A stretch of DNA of 43,978 nt, taken from contig FN649731.1 in assembly GCA_000310025.1 (NCBI GenBank), positions 3,608,270-3,652,247 on the forward strand. Reading direction: 5' to 3'. Shown here one piece after another: positions 1 through 12,470 of the stretch. Position 1 is the first letter of the stretch, and every line of letters begins with the position of its first letter. The position numbers and the translations under genes were made by a program. The notes beneath the pieces were generated by a model that saw only the letters and a list, made by a program, of their open reading frames with translations, searched no databases and was not told the origin of the DNA. This DNA comes from Ectocarpus siliculosus (lineage: Eukaryota; Sar; Phaeophyceae; Ectocarpales; Ectocarpaceae).

Positions 1-1574
1 TTTTATCCATTAGTGTTCCCCCTTTCTTTAGAAATCCAAAAAGCATGCCGGGGGGGGGGGGGGGGGGGTCGTTTTCTCCCACGTCGCTCCGCATAGGAAG
101 AACGTTTCTGCGGCGGCGGTGTTCGCCATGTTCGCATGTGTCCCAAGTCTTGGTAGTCGCAGGCATGCACCGCCGTTTTATTTGTCTGATATCCTGCTGT
201 GCGTATGCACCAATCTCCTCCACCTGCAGTAATAGTACTGCTATCGGCTCAGGCCATACACCGCGTTCTTAGAGGCAGCCATGCACCAGCCCCGGTAACA
301 ACGTATCTACGAAAAACATGGGAAGGAAGCAGTCTGCGCGTCTTCCGTGCACAAAGACCCCGCCAGAGTGCTGTGAAAGTTGATGCGTCGAGCGTAGAAG
401 AAGCACACAACGGCGACGACGACAGACAGCTCTATTCAAGAACATTAGTTAGGCCGGAGTGGGGCAACCATTGTCGCTAGTTGCTGTGCCGCTCCCGGTC
501 TGTTGTGTCGTTATTTCCCCTCTTTGTCTCCCCCGGGTGACAACTTGCTTCACCCCAACGGAAGAGACGGGAATGCAGCAAATGTTTCGTGTTGGTCATC
601 ACACTGCTCTTGTGTTTCTTTCAATGAAAATTTTCTATGATATGCGTATGCATAGGAAATATTTCGAGGTACTGACGACACTTGCACGCCAGTTCGGGTG
701 AGGGGGGCGGGAGGGCAGTTGAGTTGCAAGCAACTCGTCGCTGCATGCATACAAGTATGGACGATGGAGTACTGTCTTCCTTCCATGGGTCCTAATTTTT
801 TTCGTGGATGAATGTTGCAGCCCTACCATGTAAAAACCATCCGCGAGTCGTATAGTCGTATAGGGGGACAACAACAGCAGTGCACCAAGTAGGGTCGTGT
901 TACAACCATCTTTCGTGGAGCCACTGGGTGCTCTCGCCCTGTCAATCCCATGTTATCCGTGGATGCTTTCCGCTCATGGTCTCACGCCCCCCTGCAAAAG
1001 CCGTGTCGTTTGAGGTACGAATCGCGTCCTCCGCGTTGCCCCTGGAGCTGGATGGTCGTGACTTGTCCTCCCCTGAGTCATTGTAGGACGGCTCCCCTCC
1101 ACTAAACCACACATTTTTCAACACCGAAAACCACGTGTGTCCTTCGCCAACGTGCGTATTCTTTGTGAATTTCGTACAAAGGTGGAAACAAGTCCCGAGA
1201 ATTGGGGTATGCCTAGGCTTTGATTGCGGAATCGCCGTACAGCGAGAGCGAGGAAGGTTTGAGGCAGACTTATTCCCCCGTCCGTACTCGAGGTTTTCGT
1301 GTCATCCTCCGACAGCACGAGATCATGAAAAAATTCAGTCGAAATTTACAGGTTACGCCTTTCTTTTGACACCCGAGGATAGGATTTGCTACATGGAGCG
1401 AACGTTCCGCACCGCGAACATCGATCAACCGCGGCCAATCGCTCGTCGATTTATTTAATTTGAACGCGTTTTCCCACGCCTTTCTATCGCTTTGATACAT
1501 ACTCTCCTGTTGTTTCTGATCGTGGTTTGGCCTCAGACCCCGCCAGTGCTGCTGTCGATTGGAGTTGCGCCGGC
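1..1574. other. No gene recognised
   Basis: Reading frames here are short, overlap on both strands and show no family I recognise. A 19-base G run sits at 50-68. The sequence just before 1575 may hold the promoter and 5' untranslated region of the following gene, but no clear TATA box or start-site motif is visible. Confidence 0.5.
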
Positions 1575-4500
1575 ATGTCCGACCTCGCCTCCATGACCCC
1601 TTCCCTCCCGTTGGCGAAGAGGAGATGTTGGGACTTGATCATCACTGGCGCCTGCACCAACGGTGAGCGCGACATGTGCAATCTCACCGCCTGCTTTTCT
1701 CGACATGTTTCCAATACGCATGTAATTTCATTCGTTCCGCATCGTTGCCCGCAAGCTAGTAAGCGCCATGCGTATTGTACTGCGCCTTTGGGGGACTTCG
1801 CGCAAGAGCTTAAGGGAGTTCCAAGTGTAGCCCGAGATATCTCTTCCGCCCGAGGCAACTCCAAGAAAGAAACACCTACACGGGGCCTCGTCTTTATTGC
1901 ATCCGACCAATGCGCTCTCTTGAATTGTCGCTGACGCTCGGACGCGTGCGTCTGACTCGCAAACCCGGCCTCCGTCAAACGAACCTCAACAACAGCCGAC
2001 GAAGACGTCAAGGTGCTGGCTTCCTTCCGAAAGAGGTACACGTCCGCGCGGAAGGTCGAGTTCAAGCCAACGCCTGCCACCACCAACGCCGTCGCCGTCA
2101 ACACCACGGCTACGACCACGCTCAACCATACCACCGACACCGGCGTCGCGGAAACGGCCAACCGCGGCCACGACGACCGTTTCACGACCAACACCAAGAG
2201 GAGAAGAGTGTGCATCCAGGTCGAGTTCTCCGGCCCGCAGCCCATCAAGGGCCCCGCCGAGCTGATGTGCAGCCTCCTGTCGGGGTCCTCCGTCTCCGCC
2301 CTGCCGGTGTTCCTGACCCGCGGCCGCCGCAGGAAGAAGAGCCGGACGAGCTGCGCCTCGGACGAGAGAGCCGAGGAAGAAGCTGCGGGTGAGCGTTGCG
2401 GATGGATGCACTATTATTTGGAATTGGAAAGTTAATCCGTTGGACTATGCACTCTGCAGTACTCGCTGAGGTCATTGAGTAGTCTCATGGATCGGCCTTT
2501 ACAGTCCTTTAGACTACTCATTGGTTTGCAGTCCATTAGACATTGCTCATTGACTAGTCTAATGGATTAATTCGCCTTCATTCAACATACATAACAAGGA
2601 AGCCAGGATTGCAAAGAGCCCATCGGAGTTCCTTGAGTTCGCGGTTTGGCCACTTACGAGCGAATGCTTGTGTTTTGTGTGAAGCTTCGGTAGCGGTGTT
2701 GTGTCGCGCGGCAAGTTTGCCCGGGGATCGGGTTGGTTTTGGCGCAGTGCTTTTTTTGAAGATGCTCAGACATCCGCATGAGGCTGATATGTTGCCCGGC
2801 TCTTTAGTTGGCGCGGCTCAATGACTCGGTAGCTCGGTAGGGACTAAACACGTCGAATCTTGTATGATCAGTACGCATGATGAGCAACAGTGGCAGACGA
2901 ACGCCAGCGATAAGGTAGAAAAGGCGAGACACACGGCCGCTTTTGTGTCGTTTCCCACCCCCTCGTTGACCCCCTTGCTCCCTTGCTTGTGCGCGCTTCA
3001 TGATCATGCCGCGGTTGTACTGAGCAGTCACGGACCACGTCGACCCGACGAGCGACACGCTTGTGGAGAGCGCCCTCGACCGCAACGACAACTGTGGCGA
3101 TGGAGAAGCTCATGTACGTTATCCCGCCGCGCGGCCGTCTTGTATCTGGCTCACTTTACACCGGCTCAGTGTGGTGTGATCATCGGCGTGTGATTGGCAG
3201 GCCAGCGTGTTCTCCAGCAATGTTTTGTTCGTCACCGAAGTAGTAGTTCTTCAACGGTCGCCGAACCGGAGCGAGTCTTGTTCATGACTACAACAACCTG
3301 GTTGCAGCGCTTGACTTGGACTTTGTAAGCAGTGCCTTGGGAGGCGATCAGTTGATCGGTTTTGACGTGCGAATTTTGCGAGGTCGCTTCGGACAGGGTG
3401 CACGCTGTTGAGGGATCTGTCGCAACACGAAAACAACCTCAATAGAGACAAACGTTTCCCAGGCAAAAACTGGATATGTCCTGCCCAAAGCCAATCTTTT
3501 TCAGGAAAACAAAAGGTAAATGGCAAGAACCGTGTCCTCCCCCAACCAAAAAAGTAAATACGCATGAAGAACTACTTGGAAGTAGAACACAAGAGTTTTT
3601 TTTCAGTTTTTTGTAGTTTCTCTCTTTAGCTCTTCGGCCCCTTCAAAAAAGACCAAGAAGACCCTTCTGGGGCCACCGGTGCAGGCCTTGGGGGATACAT
3701 ACGATGGCCGCCATGAACAGTCGTCCTTTATAAGCATAAGGTTTCCGAGACACTTACGAGTCATGCAAGAGTCCAGCGTCCAGGCATCGCAGCAGCTGGT
3801 CGTGGGCCACGTCTCTCTCCCTCCGAATCTTGCGTACGCTTTCGAGGGGTCAACACAAACATGTTGTGCATTTTATAGATGGGCGTCGATACAAACCTCC
3901 ATTGATCTTCATTCTGACGAAACTTTGCCTTCCTCGTCCTGTGGCAGGCGACCCTCATGAGGGTGGAAGGAGAAGAAACTGCGGTGGCCGCGGCGGCGGC
4001 GACGCTTTCCGGACCCGCAGGGCAAAAACCACCACTCCCCCCTCAGGCTCTTTCCGTGGCTGCGGACGACCTCATCAAGTGGAACGATTTGATTCCCCAC
4101 TTGGACGGAGACACACCGCCCAGGCGGCGGTCGACCCAAGACCTGTCGTCCATGTCCCCTTCGTCGTCCGTGGGAGGGTTCAGCTCGAGCGCCACCCTCT
4201 TGTCCGACGGCGACGAGTACAGCTGCGACGCCAACATGTCGTCCCGCGAGTCCGCCGCTCAGCTCTTCGAAGACGCGGACAAGGCCATAGCGGAGTGCTA
4301 CTTCGCCCCCGTGGACACGGGCGGGATGCCGGACCTCGCCGGGGAAGCTTTCCCCGTGGACTTCGATACCGACGTAAAACCCGAGCTGTCCGAGGTTCCT
4401 TCGCGGGTCGACGAAGGTGATGGCGGCGGCTACGTCAACGCCTCAATCAACAGCTGCAGCACGAAGATTGAGCGGAATCCCGCATCGTCGCCTGTGCACA

Positions 4501-6979
4501 CGAGAACCGAGGGCCCTGTCTTCGACGTTGCCGGCAAGGCTAGCCCAGCTTCGGCCGATTCCGCGGCAGCGAAGCAAGGGGAGGAGGAGGAGGAGTCGTG
4601 GGAGTGGTTTGATTCTGAGGGGAACGCTCGGGGTAGCCAAGAGGGAGACGTCGCCTTCGGCTGGCTGAGACAGGTGTGCGGGCTTTTCGTGTGTTGGTTG
4701 TTTCCTGACCGACGGTCTTGGGTGTTGTTGTTGGCGTTGTTGCCGCTACGGTTGCGGTTCCTTTTTTTTGTTTTACCTTTTCTTGGCAGAAAATCCGGGC
4801 TCGTTTCATCGCACGCCTCGGCCCCGCCCAGAGAAAGAGAGTCGATACAGCCGTCCCACGAAGCACAAGCGCTACACCTTGGGATATATACATATGATCT
4901 TTTCAGCGGAAGACCACCCTCGTCTCCAACAATTTCCCCAGCAGGAGTGCGACTTCGATGGTGGTTCGGCCGCTGCTGCGCCGGCGTCAAGTGCGACTTC
5001 GGTTTCGGCCGACGGCGTGTGTGCCAGCAGTAGTAGCACCAAGAAGCCGTGTCGCCTGCGCTTCAAGGGGATCGAAGGCGTGGACTACGGGATACGGGAT
5101 CTCTCGGTCACTGCCCAGTTTTCTGTAGGACCGCTGGGAAACTTGGTGGGAACAGCCCCAACAAAACTTGAGGTACGGTCCACATGAATGGGCTAACACT
5201 TGCAAGTATTGATCTGGACCACGGATCGTTTTTTTTGTGGTGGTGTGGGTCGGCTAAAAAAATAATTTTCGTGCCTGCGAATCATCGCTAAATTCCATTG
5301 GACCTACAGTACCAGCGGGTTACTGTTGTGCGCACACTACACTCTATACGGGAGTGCGCTAGTTTGTGAAATCGATGCGCGGAAGCGTGCGTGCGGCAAC
5401 AACGGTTTCGCCTTGTAGCCGTGCATGCTGTGGCTGTAGTCCTTACGGTCAGTACACGTGCAGTTGGGCTCTGAAAACGTGGTGGCAGCCAGTGTTGTTT
5501 GCCTTTCTTTGCCTCTGCTGCCAACACCGGTTGGTGTTACCCTTCGTCTCTCGCTCAAGGTGCATCAAACCGTTGACCGTCCCGAGCATTGGGCCAAGTA
5601 GATACAACAATTCATGTTCTCCGAAATAAGCACTTTTACTGTCTTAGACGGGTTGTAGTCGTGCTCTAGACCAACGGTGTTTTGTTTCGTGTGATTGGCT
5701 GCAGCACCTCCCCGCACACAGGGCGTGCTGACCTTCTCTTTGTGCTCCCCTGCGCTCGTTCGGCTTTCCTGCTGCGTGCCCCAGGCCGATCGTAACGCCT
5801 GCGCTGGGTTTTCGAGCTGCACGATGACGTACCCCAGCATGGACGATGTCTGGCCGGAGGTATACAGCGCGCACTCGGTGAAGGTGGTGGAGGTGCGACC
5901 GCCATTTTGTTGTCTTGACGTTTTTTTTTTTTTTTCCCGTACGGATGTGGACGCCTCCCGTGGTCACAGGCTACACCCCGAAGCCCGCCTATTACACCCT
6001 GGCGCATTAGTTCCAAAGGTTAGGTTGCGTGGAGATAATTGCTCGGTGACTTTTGCCTGATGATCACTGCACAGCGTCGGCCCTAAACGCCTGTAGTACT
6101 GCTCGGTGCCACGCCCGCGCCCCTCTGCCGATATCGCAGGTGGACATGACAGTGGACGTTCGATCAAGCGACGGGAAGTGGGTGTACAGCTGGCCCCCCG
6201 TTAAGGTAGGAGGTCGAGCTGCGGCACGGTAACGCCAGTCACCAAATTCTCGTGAAAACAGTGATGATTTTCCGACAGCGTTTGTGGACGATACAGACGT
6301 CGTTGCTCTCGAGGAGTGGAGACAAGAAGGTACTTCGGCACATAATATGCATGCTTCGTACGGTAGAAATGCGAGTCATCGCAGGCATCGTAATACACCG
6401 AAACCAAGAGATTGCCTTAGCCGAAAAGCGTGGTCGGTGTGTCTGTCCTCCACCGATGGCCTCCGCCCCCCTTGTTGGGAAAGGAGTGCGTCTTCTCCGC
6501 GTGGGATTCATCTGCAGGAAATTTCTACGGCGCTTTTGACTCTTCATAAGTCCCCTCCTTGCATCGCGTGGATTGGTAAGCGTTTGTGACGTTGTCGGCT
6601 CGAGGCATGCCACCGGCTTGCCTTCGCTTTCCCGCCAGGTGGATCAGAGGCTCCAATTTCCATCATCTGCAGGGGTTTGACAACCGCGCTGACTTTCTTG
6701 CTGGCATTTTTTTTTTTTCTTCTCAATCTCAAGGTGATGTATCGGCGTGCGAGAACGGCGACCACCCCGCAGGTCCAACGATGCGTTAAAATTCCTCCGT
6801 TCCACGCCCTCCCGGACCCGTTCGACCGAAGACCGCGCGCCCTAGAACCGGCGAGCTTCGTGGGAGCGGGGAGTTCCCACAGCATGCTGATACGTGAGGC
6901 GCTTCACCGACCGTCGTCACCGATCTCCAAAGAGATGGACGGGCCCCCCGAAGAAAGCTTCGCCGCGTTGTTGATCTGA
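1575..6979 (+). CDS. Tentative eight-exon gene, unknown function
   Basis: I assembled this model by hand from open frames joined at GT-AG sites with matching phase. The exons are 1575-1662 (starts ATG, MSDLASM), 1996-2388, 3028-3113, 3948-about 4632, about 4907-5172, 5785-5892, 6140-6205 and 6734-6979 (ends TGA). Donors are GTGAGC at 1663 and 2389, GTACGT at 3114, GTACGG at 5173 and GTAGGA at 6206. The last acceptor follows a long pyrimidine tract. The exon 4/5 junction is the weakest: exon 4 could end at 4632 or 4673 and exon 5 could start at 4790 or 4907, but only some pairs keep frame. The product would be acidic and Ser/Ala-rich in the middle, with a basic RRRKK stretch near the end of exon 2 and a more ordered C-terminal half containing W-E-W-F, KGIEGVDYG and DGKWVYSW. 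No domain is recognised. Two or more separate genes remain possible. Confidence 0.42.
2473..2566. repeat. Two adjacent hairpins in an intron
   Basis: Two inverted repeats lie back to back. CATTGAGTAGTCT at 2473-2485 is nearly the reverse complement of 2511-2523. TCCATTAGAC at 2532-2541 is the exact reverse complement of 2557-2566. Both lie in the proposed intron 2 of the gene at 1575-6979. They could be a small foldback repeat. No coding potential is seen. Confidence 0.6.
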
Positions 6980-9165
6980 TTCTTTTTTTCTTTTTTTGTT
7001 ACACAACCACTCGACCCAATTCGTTTTTGTCCAGTCCGGGATAAGTTAGTGGTGAATCAATCGTACGGCCACAATACCCTGTTTTTCTATGACCCCCCTT
7101 CCCCTTGATTCTTGTTTGGAGTGGCGCGGCCGAAGAGAGAGAGAGAGGTCGCGCGGGTACCTGTAGCAGTCCTGGTGACGGCCGTCTGAGCCGCGATCCC
7201 CCCTCAGGATACTGGCTGTATACCGTAGGTTTTGATTACCTGCAATGTGTATAAATATGTCGTCGTTTTCGTCTGGCAGACTTCCGTGGGAGCAAGCCTC
7301 GTGGGTTTCAATGTAATAGTGGCGTATGTATGGCACCAACGAGGGGATAACCATAAGTTGGTGTCACACTGTAGGTAGGTGGTTATTTAGTGTAGCTTTT
7401 TACGACTGTGTTTTGGGGAGATTTTGTTTAACGGTGAGTGCGGGAGCTGATGCGCTGATGCGCCATGCTTCCGTCGGAGTAGCCTTTGGCGAAGGCCTGA
7501 CTGGCTGTTGGGTGCCCGGGTATCCGACCACTTGACTCAAGGTTGAGCCAGTACTCTCCTTCAATGTACGAAATAGTAGGGCGTACATCTGATTTAGAGG
7601 CGGTTTTCCTCTTCGGTATAGACGATATCTTTCTGGTGTTTTATTTGTCTCGTCTGGTTCGTCTACCATGTCAATATTGCTGTTGCGTTTGGAGGTGATT
7701 GACCGCGTGTCGGCTGTTGGTTCTGTGCCAAAGATTGACCGTCCGTTGCCGGCTTAGTTTTTAACTGCAGAAGGCGCTACCACTTAGCATAGGAACCTCT
7801 CATTCTGCCACAACAAGGGCGTCGTTACTGAACTCCTTCTGCTACGGTGGGCGTCTTATGTTTCGATCTTTTGAGCCTGGATTTCGTAGCCCCCATGTTC
7901 TAAATTGGTGACGCCTTTTGTATTGTGCTTTTTTGATGTTGATGGAGCTGTGGTGTCTGTTTTGGAAGGACATGGTATGTTCTCCTGAATGTGCATCGGC
8001 AGCTATCTGATGTCTGTGGAGATTATAGTGTGGCGTACTTGCGAAGTATTGCCGTCTGGTTCGGTTCCTGCCTAAGATTTGGCGTTACGGGCATGAATCG
8101 AATGTTTTTAATATTGATTTGTATCGACTTGGTTCTCAACATGTTTTGGTGAGATTTGTCCTCTCTGTGTTGGTTTGTGTGTTGGAGTATATCGCGTTCC
8201 TTTATATTTCACCCCCCAGGGTCGGGTTGCAGTAATCTAAACGATGTCCCGGAGTAGCGTTAGCGCCCGCATTCGAGCACCTCAAACTTCTGCCGAGGCT
8301 CCTCGATGATTCTTCTTCTCTCTATATGGGGTACCCCACCATCGACTTTTACGTGGGTGTTGAGTGTAGGATTCTTGACTGAGCGCCTGTTCTTAAGGCC
8401 AATTTTCTGGGAATTTTTATTTTCGTTTTTTTTTTCGCCTGTGAGTCTCTTACCTCTCTCAGGTTCTTGAGCTCGGGCACTGGGCACGCACACCTCTTGT
8501 TTCGGGGTTTTACGTTGCGTGAATGACGCGGGTTCGTTCCATGGAAGGAACCGGGCAGTTGGTCCGTTGATGAATAGTTGTGTTCGCCGTGACGGCTTCT
8601 GATGCTAGGTTTTAAGATCAGCACCAAGCAAGGCGTGGCACGACCGGTCGCATGCGGCGCGCCCATTTCTGCCAGCCGTAAGTGAGGTATATGACAGGAG
8701 CATAAAAATAGGAGAAAGAAGAGAGGGCGTAGAGCGCAAGTAGGCCGCACGGCGTGGAAAATATGAACGTCGGGCCTGAAACGACTGTGTACACGATTGA
8801 AGTACGTGTCAGCTTTTCTTTTGTACACGCGATATGGTCGAGATCGCAGGGGGTTATGAAGAGAGAAAGTGGTGTCGGCGGTATGAAATGAAATGAAGCG
8901 TAATAACCGATGGTTGATGTTCATGAATTCTCCTGTCTCTGTTCAGTGGGGAGGGAAGAAGGCATGACGACATGTCATGCCCGTCGAAAGTGAGGCAGAA
9001 GTTGACGCCACAACCAACCGTGCAGGTCGTGGGTCCAAACTGCTTGGCTCCCAAAATGTGCCTATTAGAGGGGGGCGGGGTGTACTCATAGTCGTGCATG
9101 CCGTAAATTTACTAATACATTCAATCATGAGATTTTCGTGCATGTCGCACACACACGCCATGTCA
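6980..9165. other. No gene recognised, T-rich spacer
   Basis: About 2.2 kb downstream of the gene ending at 6979 shows only short frames without family motifs. A segment near 8370-8430 is related, in inverted orientation, to one near 14220-14280: both share a block reading roughly AATTGGCC then TAAGAACA then GCTCAGTC. This indicates a dispersed repeat. Confidence 0.5.
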
Positions 9166-9238
9166 CAACACGTAGCGTAGCGGTAGAATACACCCTGATA
9201 TTAGTAAGACGCCGGTTCGAATCCCCCCCTACTCGTGG
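9166..9238 (+). other. tRNA-like sequence with pol III A and B boxes
   Basis: TAGCGTAGCGG at 9173-9183 matches the A-box consensus TRGYNNARNNG. GGTTCGAATCC at 9214-9224 matches the B-box consensus GGTTCGANNCC exactly. The spacing is about right for a tRNA, but the acceptor stem does not pair, the T-stem has mismatches and no convincing anticodon arm forms. A tRNA pseudogene or the head of a tRNA-derived SINE is more likely than a working tRNA. A few tens of bases further on, a T run (9340-9348) could act as a pol III terminator. Confidence 0.4.
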
Positions 9239-9528
9239 CTTCTTCCTTGACAAGACTTCTGCGGTAGTGAACACGGACGGGCGAAGTCTCGTGCACCGCG
9301 ACCGCAGGGTGGAAGAAGGTGAAAACCCTCACACATGTTTTTTTTTCCTCGACCCTTTTTTATCTCCCTCCCCCTCTTCACACCCACCCTCGCATGATGA
9401 CCGCTTTCACAACCCGGGCACGTTATGCCGGCTCGGCCTGTCACCCCCCTACGTTATTATCCCATGTAATAACCACTCGTTGGCCGGAGGTTACTCAATG
9501 CCCCCGTACAACGGTGCCCACTGGCCAC

Positions 9529-9837
9529 CTGTGCGACGAAAGACACACACTGACCTATTTCCGTGCAATCGAACGACTGTACCGAGTGCGATGAGCAGTG
9601 ATGAAGATGCTACTGGCTGCTCTGCTGTAGCAGTTGTAGGGTCAGAGAAAATGCTTCCTTGTGGATCTCTTTTATGGTCTTATTATTCTTTTAGTCAAGC
9701 TAAAGATGGGTACCTTGGTTTTTGAGCGGGGGTGGCGAGCCCGTTCGCCCTGGCAGAGGCACGGCAAGCTGCGGCCAACACTTCTCTCTGGGTGCACTTA
9801 CTTGCGGGACGATCAATCAATGTCCCGAACCGTAACA
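9529..9837 (-). mobile_element. LTR fragment, module A (inverted copy)
   Basis: Read on the minus strand, this begins TGTTACGG and ends near CGCACA. It matches 21960-22243 over most of its length with small indels, including a TATA-like CATAAAAGAGATCC and a conserved tail next to GTCTTTCGTCG. Beyond the tail (plus 9498-9528) lies a short segment, GGTGCCCACTGGCCACC on plus, that recurs at 14826-14842. Read on minus it starts TGG two bases after CACA, which is where an LTR primer-binding site would fall. I infer the 5' LTR and start of a truncated LTR retrotransposon. No target duplication is visible. Confidence 0.55.
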
Positions 9838-11730
9838 TGTCTTCACAGCAGCAGCAGTAGCCGTCTCTTCCAATATTCGTTGATAATAGTAAAATTTATC
9901 GGCTACCCACGGTATCATTTTGTATCAGTCAGGCTCTGCCATTATGATGCCGTACTCAGTGCCTCAGCGGTATGCGCCCGGCTTCGATGACGTGCACTGA
10001 CTGTAAGTGTTGTCACTTTCCACTGTCATGTCGTCGTCGCGAGAGGGTGAGAAACTCTACTACTTTTCCTTTGTTTCTGTATTCGTTTAGTCTACCCCTT
10101 GTTCCAAAGAAGAGGTTCTCGGAAACCTCGTCCGGCGGACGTTGTACCTCTGCACCCCAAGAGCGTCAATGTCGCTACAGTGATACTGAAGGTTTTTCAG
10201 TACATCCTGCCGCGAAAAAGGGGAATCACTAGATAGATGTCGTTTTTTGGTCCGCACCTGATCGATCGGTGACCAGCTCCGATTCGGCGAAAACAGCAGA
10301 AATCCGATGCCCTCAACGGCAATTATTGTAATATGCAATCACTCGCTCTCCGGGTATGTGTAGGTGTGTGGAGGCATGGATGGATACCTGAGGAAGCACT
10401 CCATCAATCTTCGAAGTCTGACCTCAAACTCAGTTGGTTCAAGGTTGTCAACGTTGCCGATCAGCCGACTGAATCAAGCTTCTTAGTGGAGATGACTGCA
10501 AAAAAACCATTTCGCGGCCGCCCGGCGAGTGATCCCGGTCAGCTAAACCCAGCCATCGTTCTTTTTTGAAGCCACACAGCAGTGAGTTCAAAAGAAGCGA
10601 AAATGTTATATTAATATGTGTTGTTTTTATTAATTATTATTTTTTGGGTTTTGGTAGAGTGAGCACCACGGAGCGACAAAGAAAAAACAATGATAGCAAG
10701 AGAATGCGGCATATATATATATAATATGTGATAACAAGACGAGTCGGAGAAAACAGTCGAACTCTTTCCTCACAGCCAATGGGGACGGATGATCGCCCAA
10801 AGATGAGCGACCGCATCTGCCGCGGTGTGATGATGCCGCATTGACTGCAGCTGGCTCTTGGGAGAAGACGAAAGTATATGGGGATTGTGTGTGTACCCCA
10901 TTACGTAGCAGCAGAAGCTGACGCCCACCGACGCCATATAATAGTCGGTGTGACAGCTCGTGGAGCTTGTAGCAACAGAAGCACAGCAGCTTCAGTGCAG
11001 AAGAAGATGGAGAGATGTTGTAAACACGGCGCTTAGGTGGCCAACACAGACAGATACAACAGACAGACGGTTGTAGTCCAGGCAGTATGCCAGCAGCATC
11101 CAAGGTACGACAAGGACAGCTAGAGTACCCAGACAGTCCGATAGATCACAGAGAGAGATCCCAAAGAGTGAGGTCGTGCACCGAACGACAGAACGAACGA
11201 GCTACAAACTAAGTACAGCTCTTCGTTCCTCCGCATACGTTACGTTCCAACCGATACATAGATAACCCATACGTCATTCGTCTACATAATAAGCAGTAGT
11301 ACTGAACATTGACTAAGACAGGACATGCGTAGGCATTTCCACAAGAGGAAGTCCAAGAAGTCGGCCAAAAGGCAGGCACGCCTCCATCCAATGCAGCCAC
11401 CCCTACATCATGTTTTTTTCTTCGTCCGTAACATTTCCTATTAATTCATCTCGCAGAGTCCTGTACAAGCACTACTTCATTCATTCGTGCATGCTCAATC
11501 AAGCCATCTATCCTTCCCGGAGCTTCCGATGCAATTGCCTGATTTCACTGCAACACAAATCTCTCACAGGGAAAACGATCGATGCAGCAAAAATGTGGGG
11601 CTGCGCAACCAGTGGTTTTCAGGATCGATCCACCAACTTGTTGCGTGCCTCACAGATGCACCTGAGTCCTTCCTCAAACGAACGAATGTTACCATTCATT
11701 CTGTTCATCAACCCCTCCCCCCCCTCTAAC
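9838..11730. other. No gene recognised
   Basis: Only short or low-complexity frames are present, including a 157-codon minus frame at 10630-11103 that is Cys/Leu-rich and lacks recognisable motifs. An AT dinucleotide run lies near 10710-10725. Confidence 0.5.
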
Positions 11731-11856
11731 CGGTGTTTGCCATCGGGGTTGGGTTTTCGTCGCTTGGCAACGTCGTTGTAAAAGAAGCCCCCCTCTCGGT
11801 GTTTGCCATCGGGATTGGGTTTTCGTCACTTGGCAACGACGTTGTAAAAGAAGCCA
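11731..11856 (+). repeat. 66-bp tandem duplication, possibly coding
   Basis: Two copies start at CGGTGTTTGCC (11731 and 11797), exactly 66 bases apart, with only a few substitutions. Because 66 is a multiple of three, the plus frame reads through both as a 22-residue repeat centred on FAIG(V/I)GFSSLGN and continues into NSLRELGNQVT before a low-complexity Phe-rich tail. It may be a remnant exon of a repeat protein. No family is recognised. Confidence 0.75.
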
Positions 11857-11881
11857 ATTCACTTCGTGAACTCGGCAACCA

Positions 11882-11984
11882 GGTTACCGTTTTTTTTTAC
11901 CTCTGTTTTTTTTTTTTTGCGGTAACCATAATGGTGGTCGAGTAGATCATGTTGTGCGGGGTGGAGAAACCTCACTCCGCGCAA
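11882..11984. repeat. Two small inverted repeats
   Basis: GGTTACCG at 11882-11889 is the reverse complement of 11920-11927 and encloses two T-rich runs. TTGTGCGGGGTG at 11952-11963 pairs with 11973-11984 (G-T pairs included) across a 9-base loop. They lie between the 66-bp duplication and the inverted-repeat element that follows. Confidence 0.5.
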
Positions 11985-12470
11985 GGGGATGATTGCACCA
12001 CGTTCTGTTAAAATGGTCAAGCATCCTCGAGGCAGCTACACAGTGCTTATACTGTCTCTGGAAGTGAACGCACCAGAAAATAAATTAAGTCATACGCAGC
12101 TGTCATCCGTACGCAAGGAAGTAAGCACAAGATGCCGAACACCCTTAGCAGGATGCAGCTCACCCTTCATGCGACTCACCGAATACCTCACGGTGCTTCG
12201 CGCTTGGTGTGAGAGCCTGGTCCGGTGAGAACCCGGCGTGCTCCGTCCCGGCTTTGTAGGGATGCGAGGTCAATGGTCTAACAACTAAATATAGTGGGGG
12301 GCTGAAAAAATTGTGTGGCACAACACCGCCCACGACGCGGCCGATAAGCGCACACTTTGCCGTCCCCCCCACCAAAAAGCAGAAACTCCGAATATTGTCG
12401 TCTTCCATTGCCAATCGTTTAATGGGAAGTTTTTGGTCAGTTAAGTTTTATGTTCCACAACAACAACATA

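Noticed and set aside
1484-2248. 254-codon minus-strand frame
   Set aside because: It runs antisense to two well-phased plus exons (1575-1662 and 1996-2388), has no motif, and its composition looks like a complement artefact.
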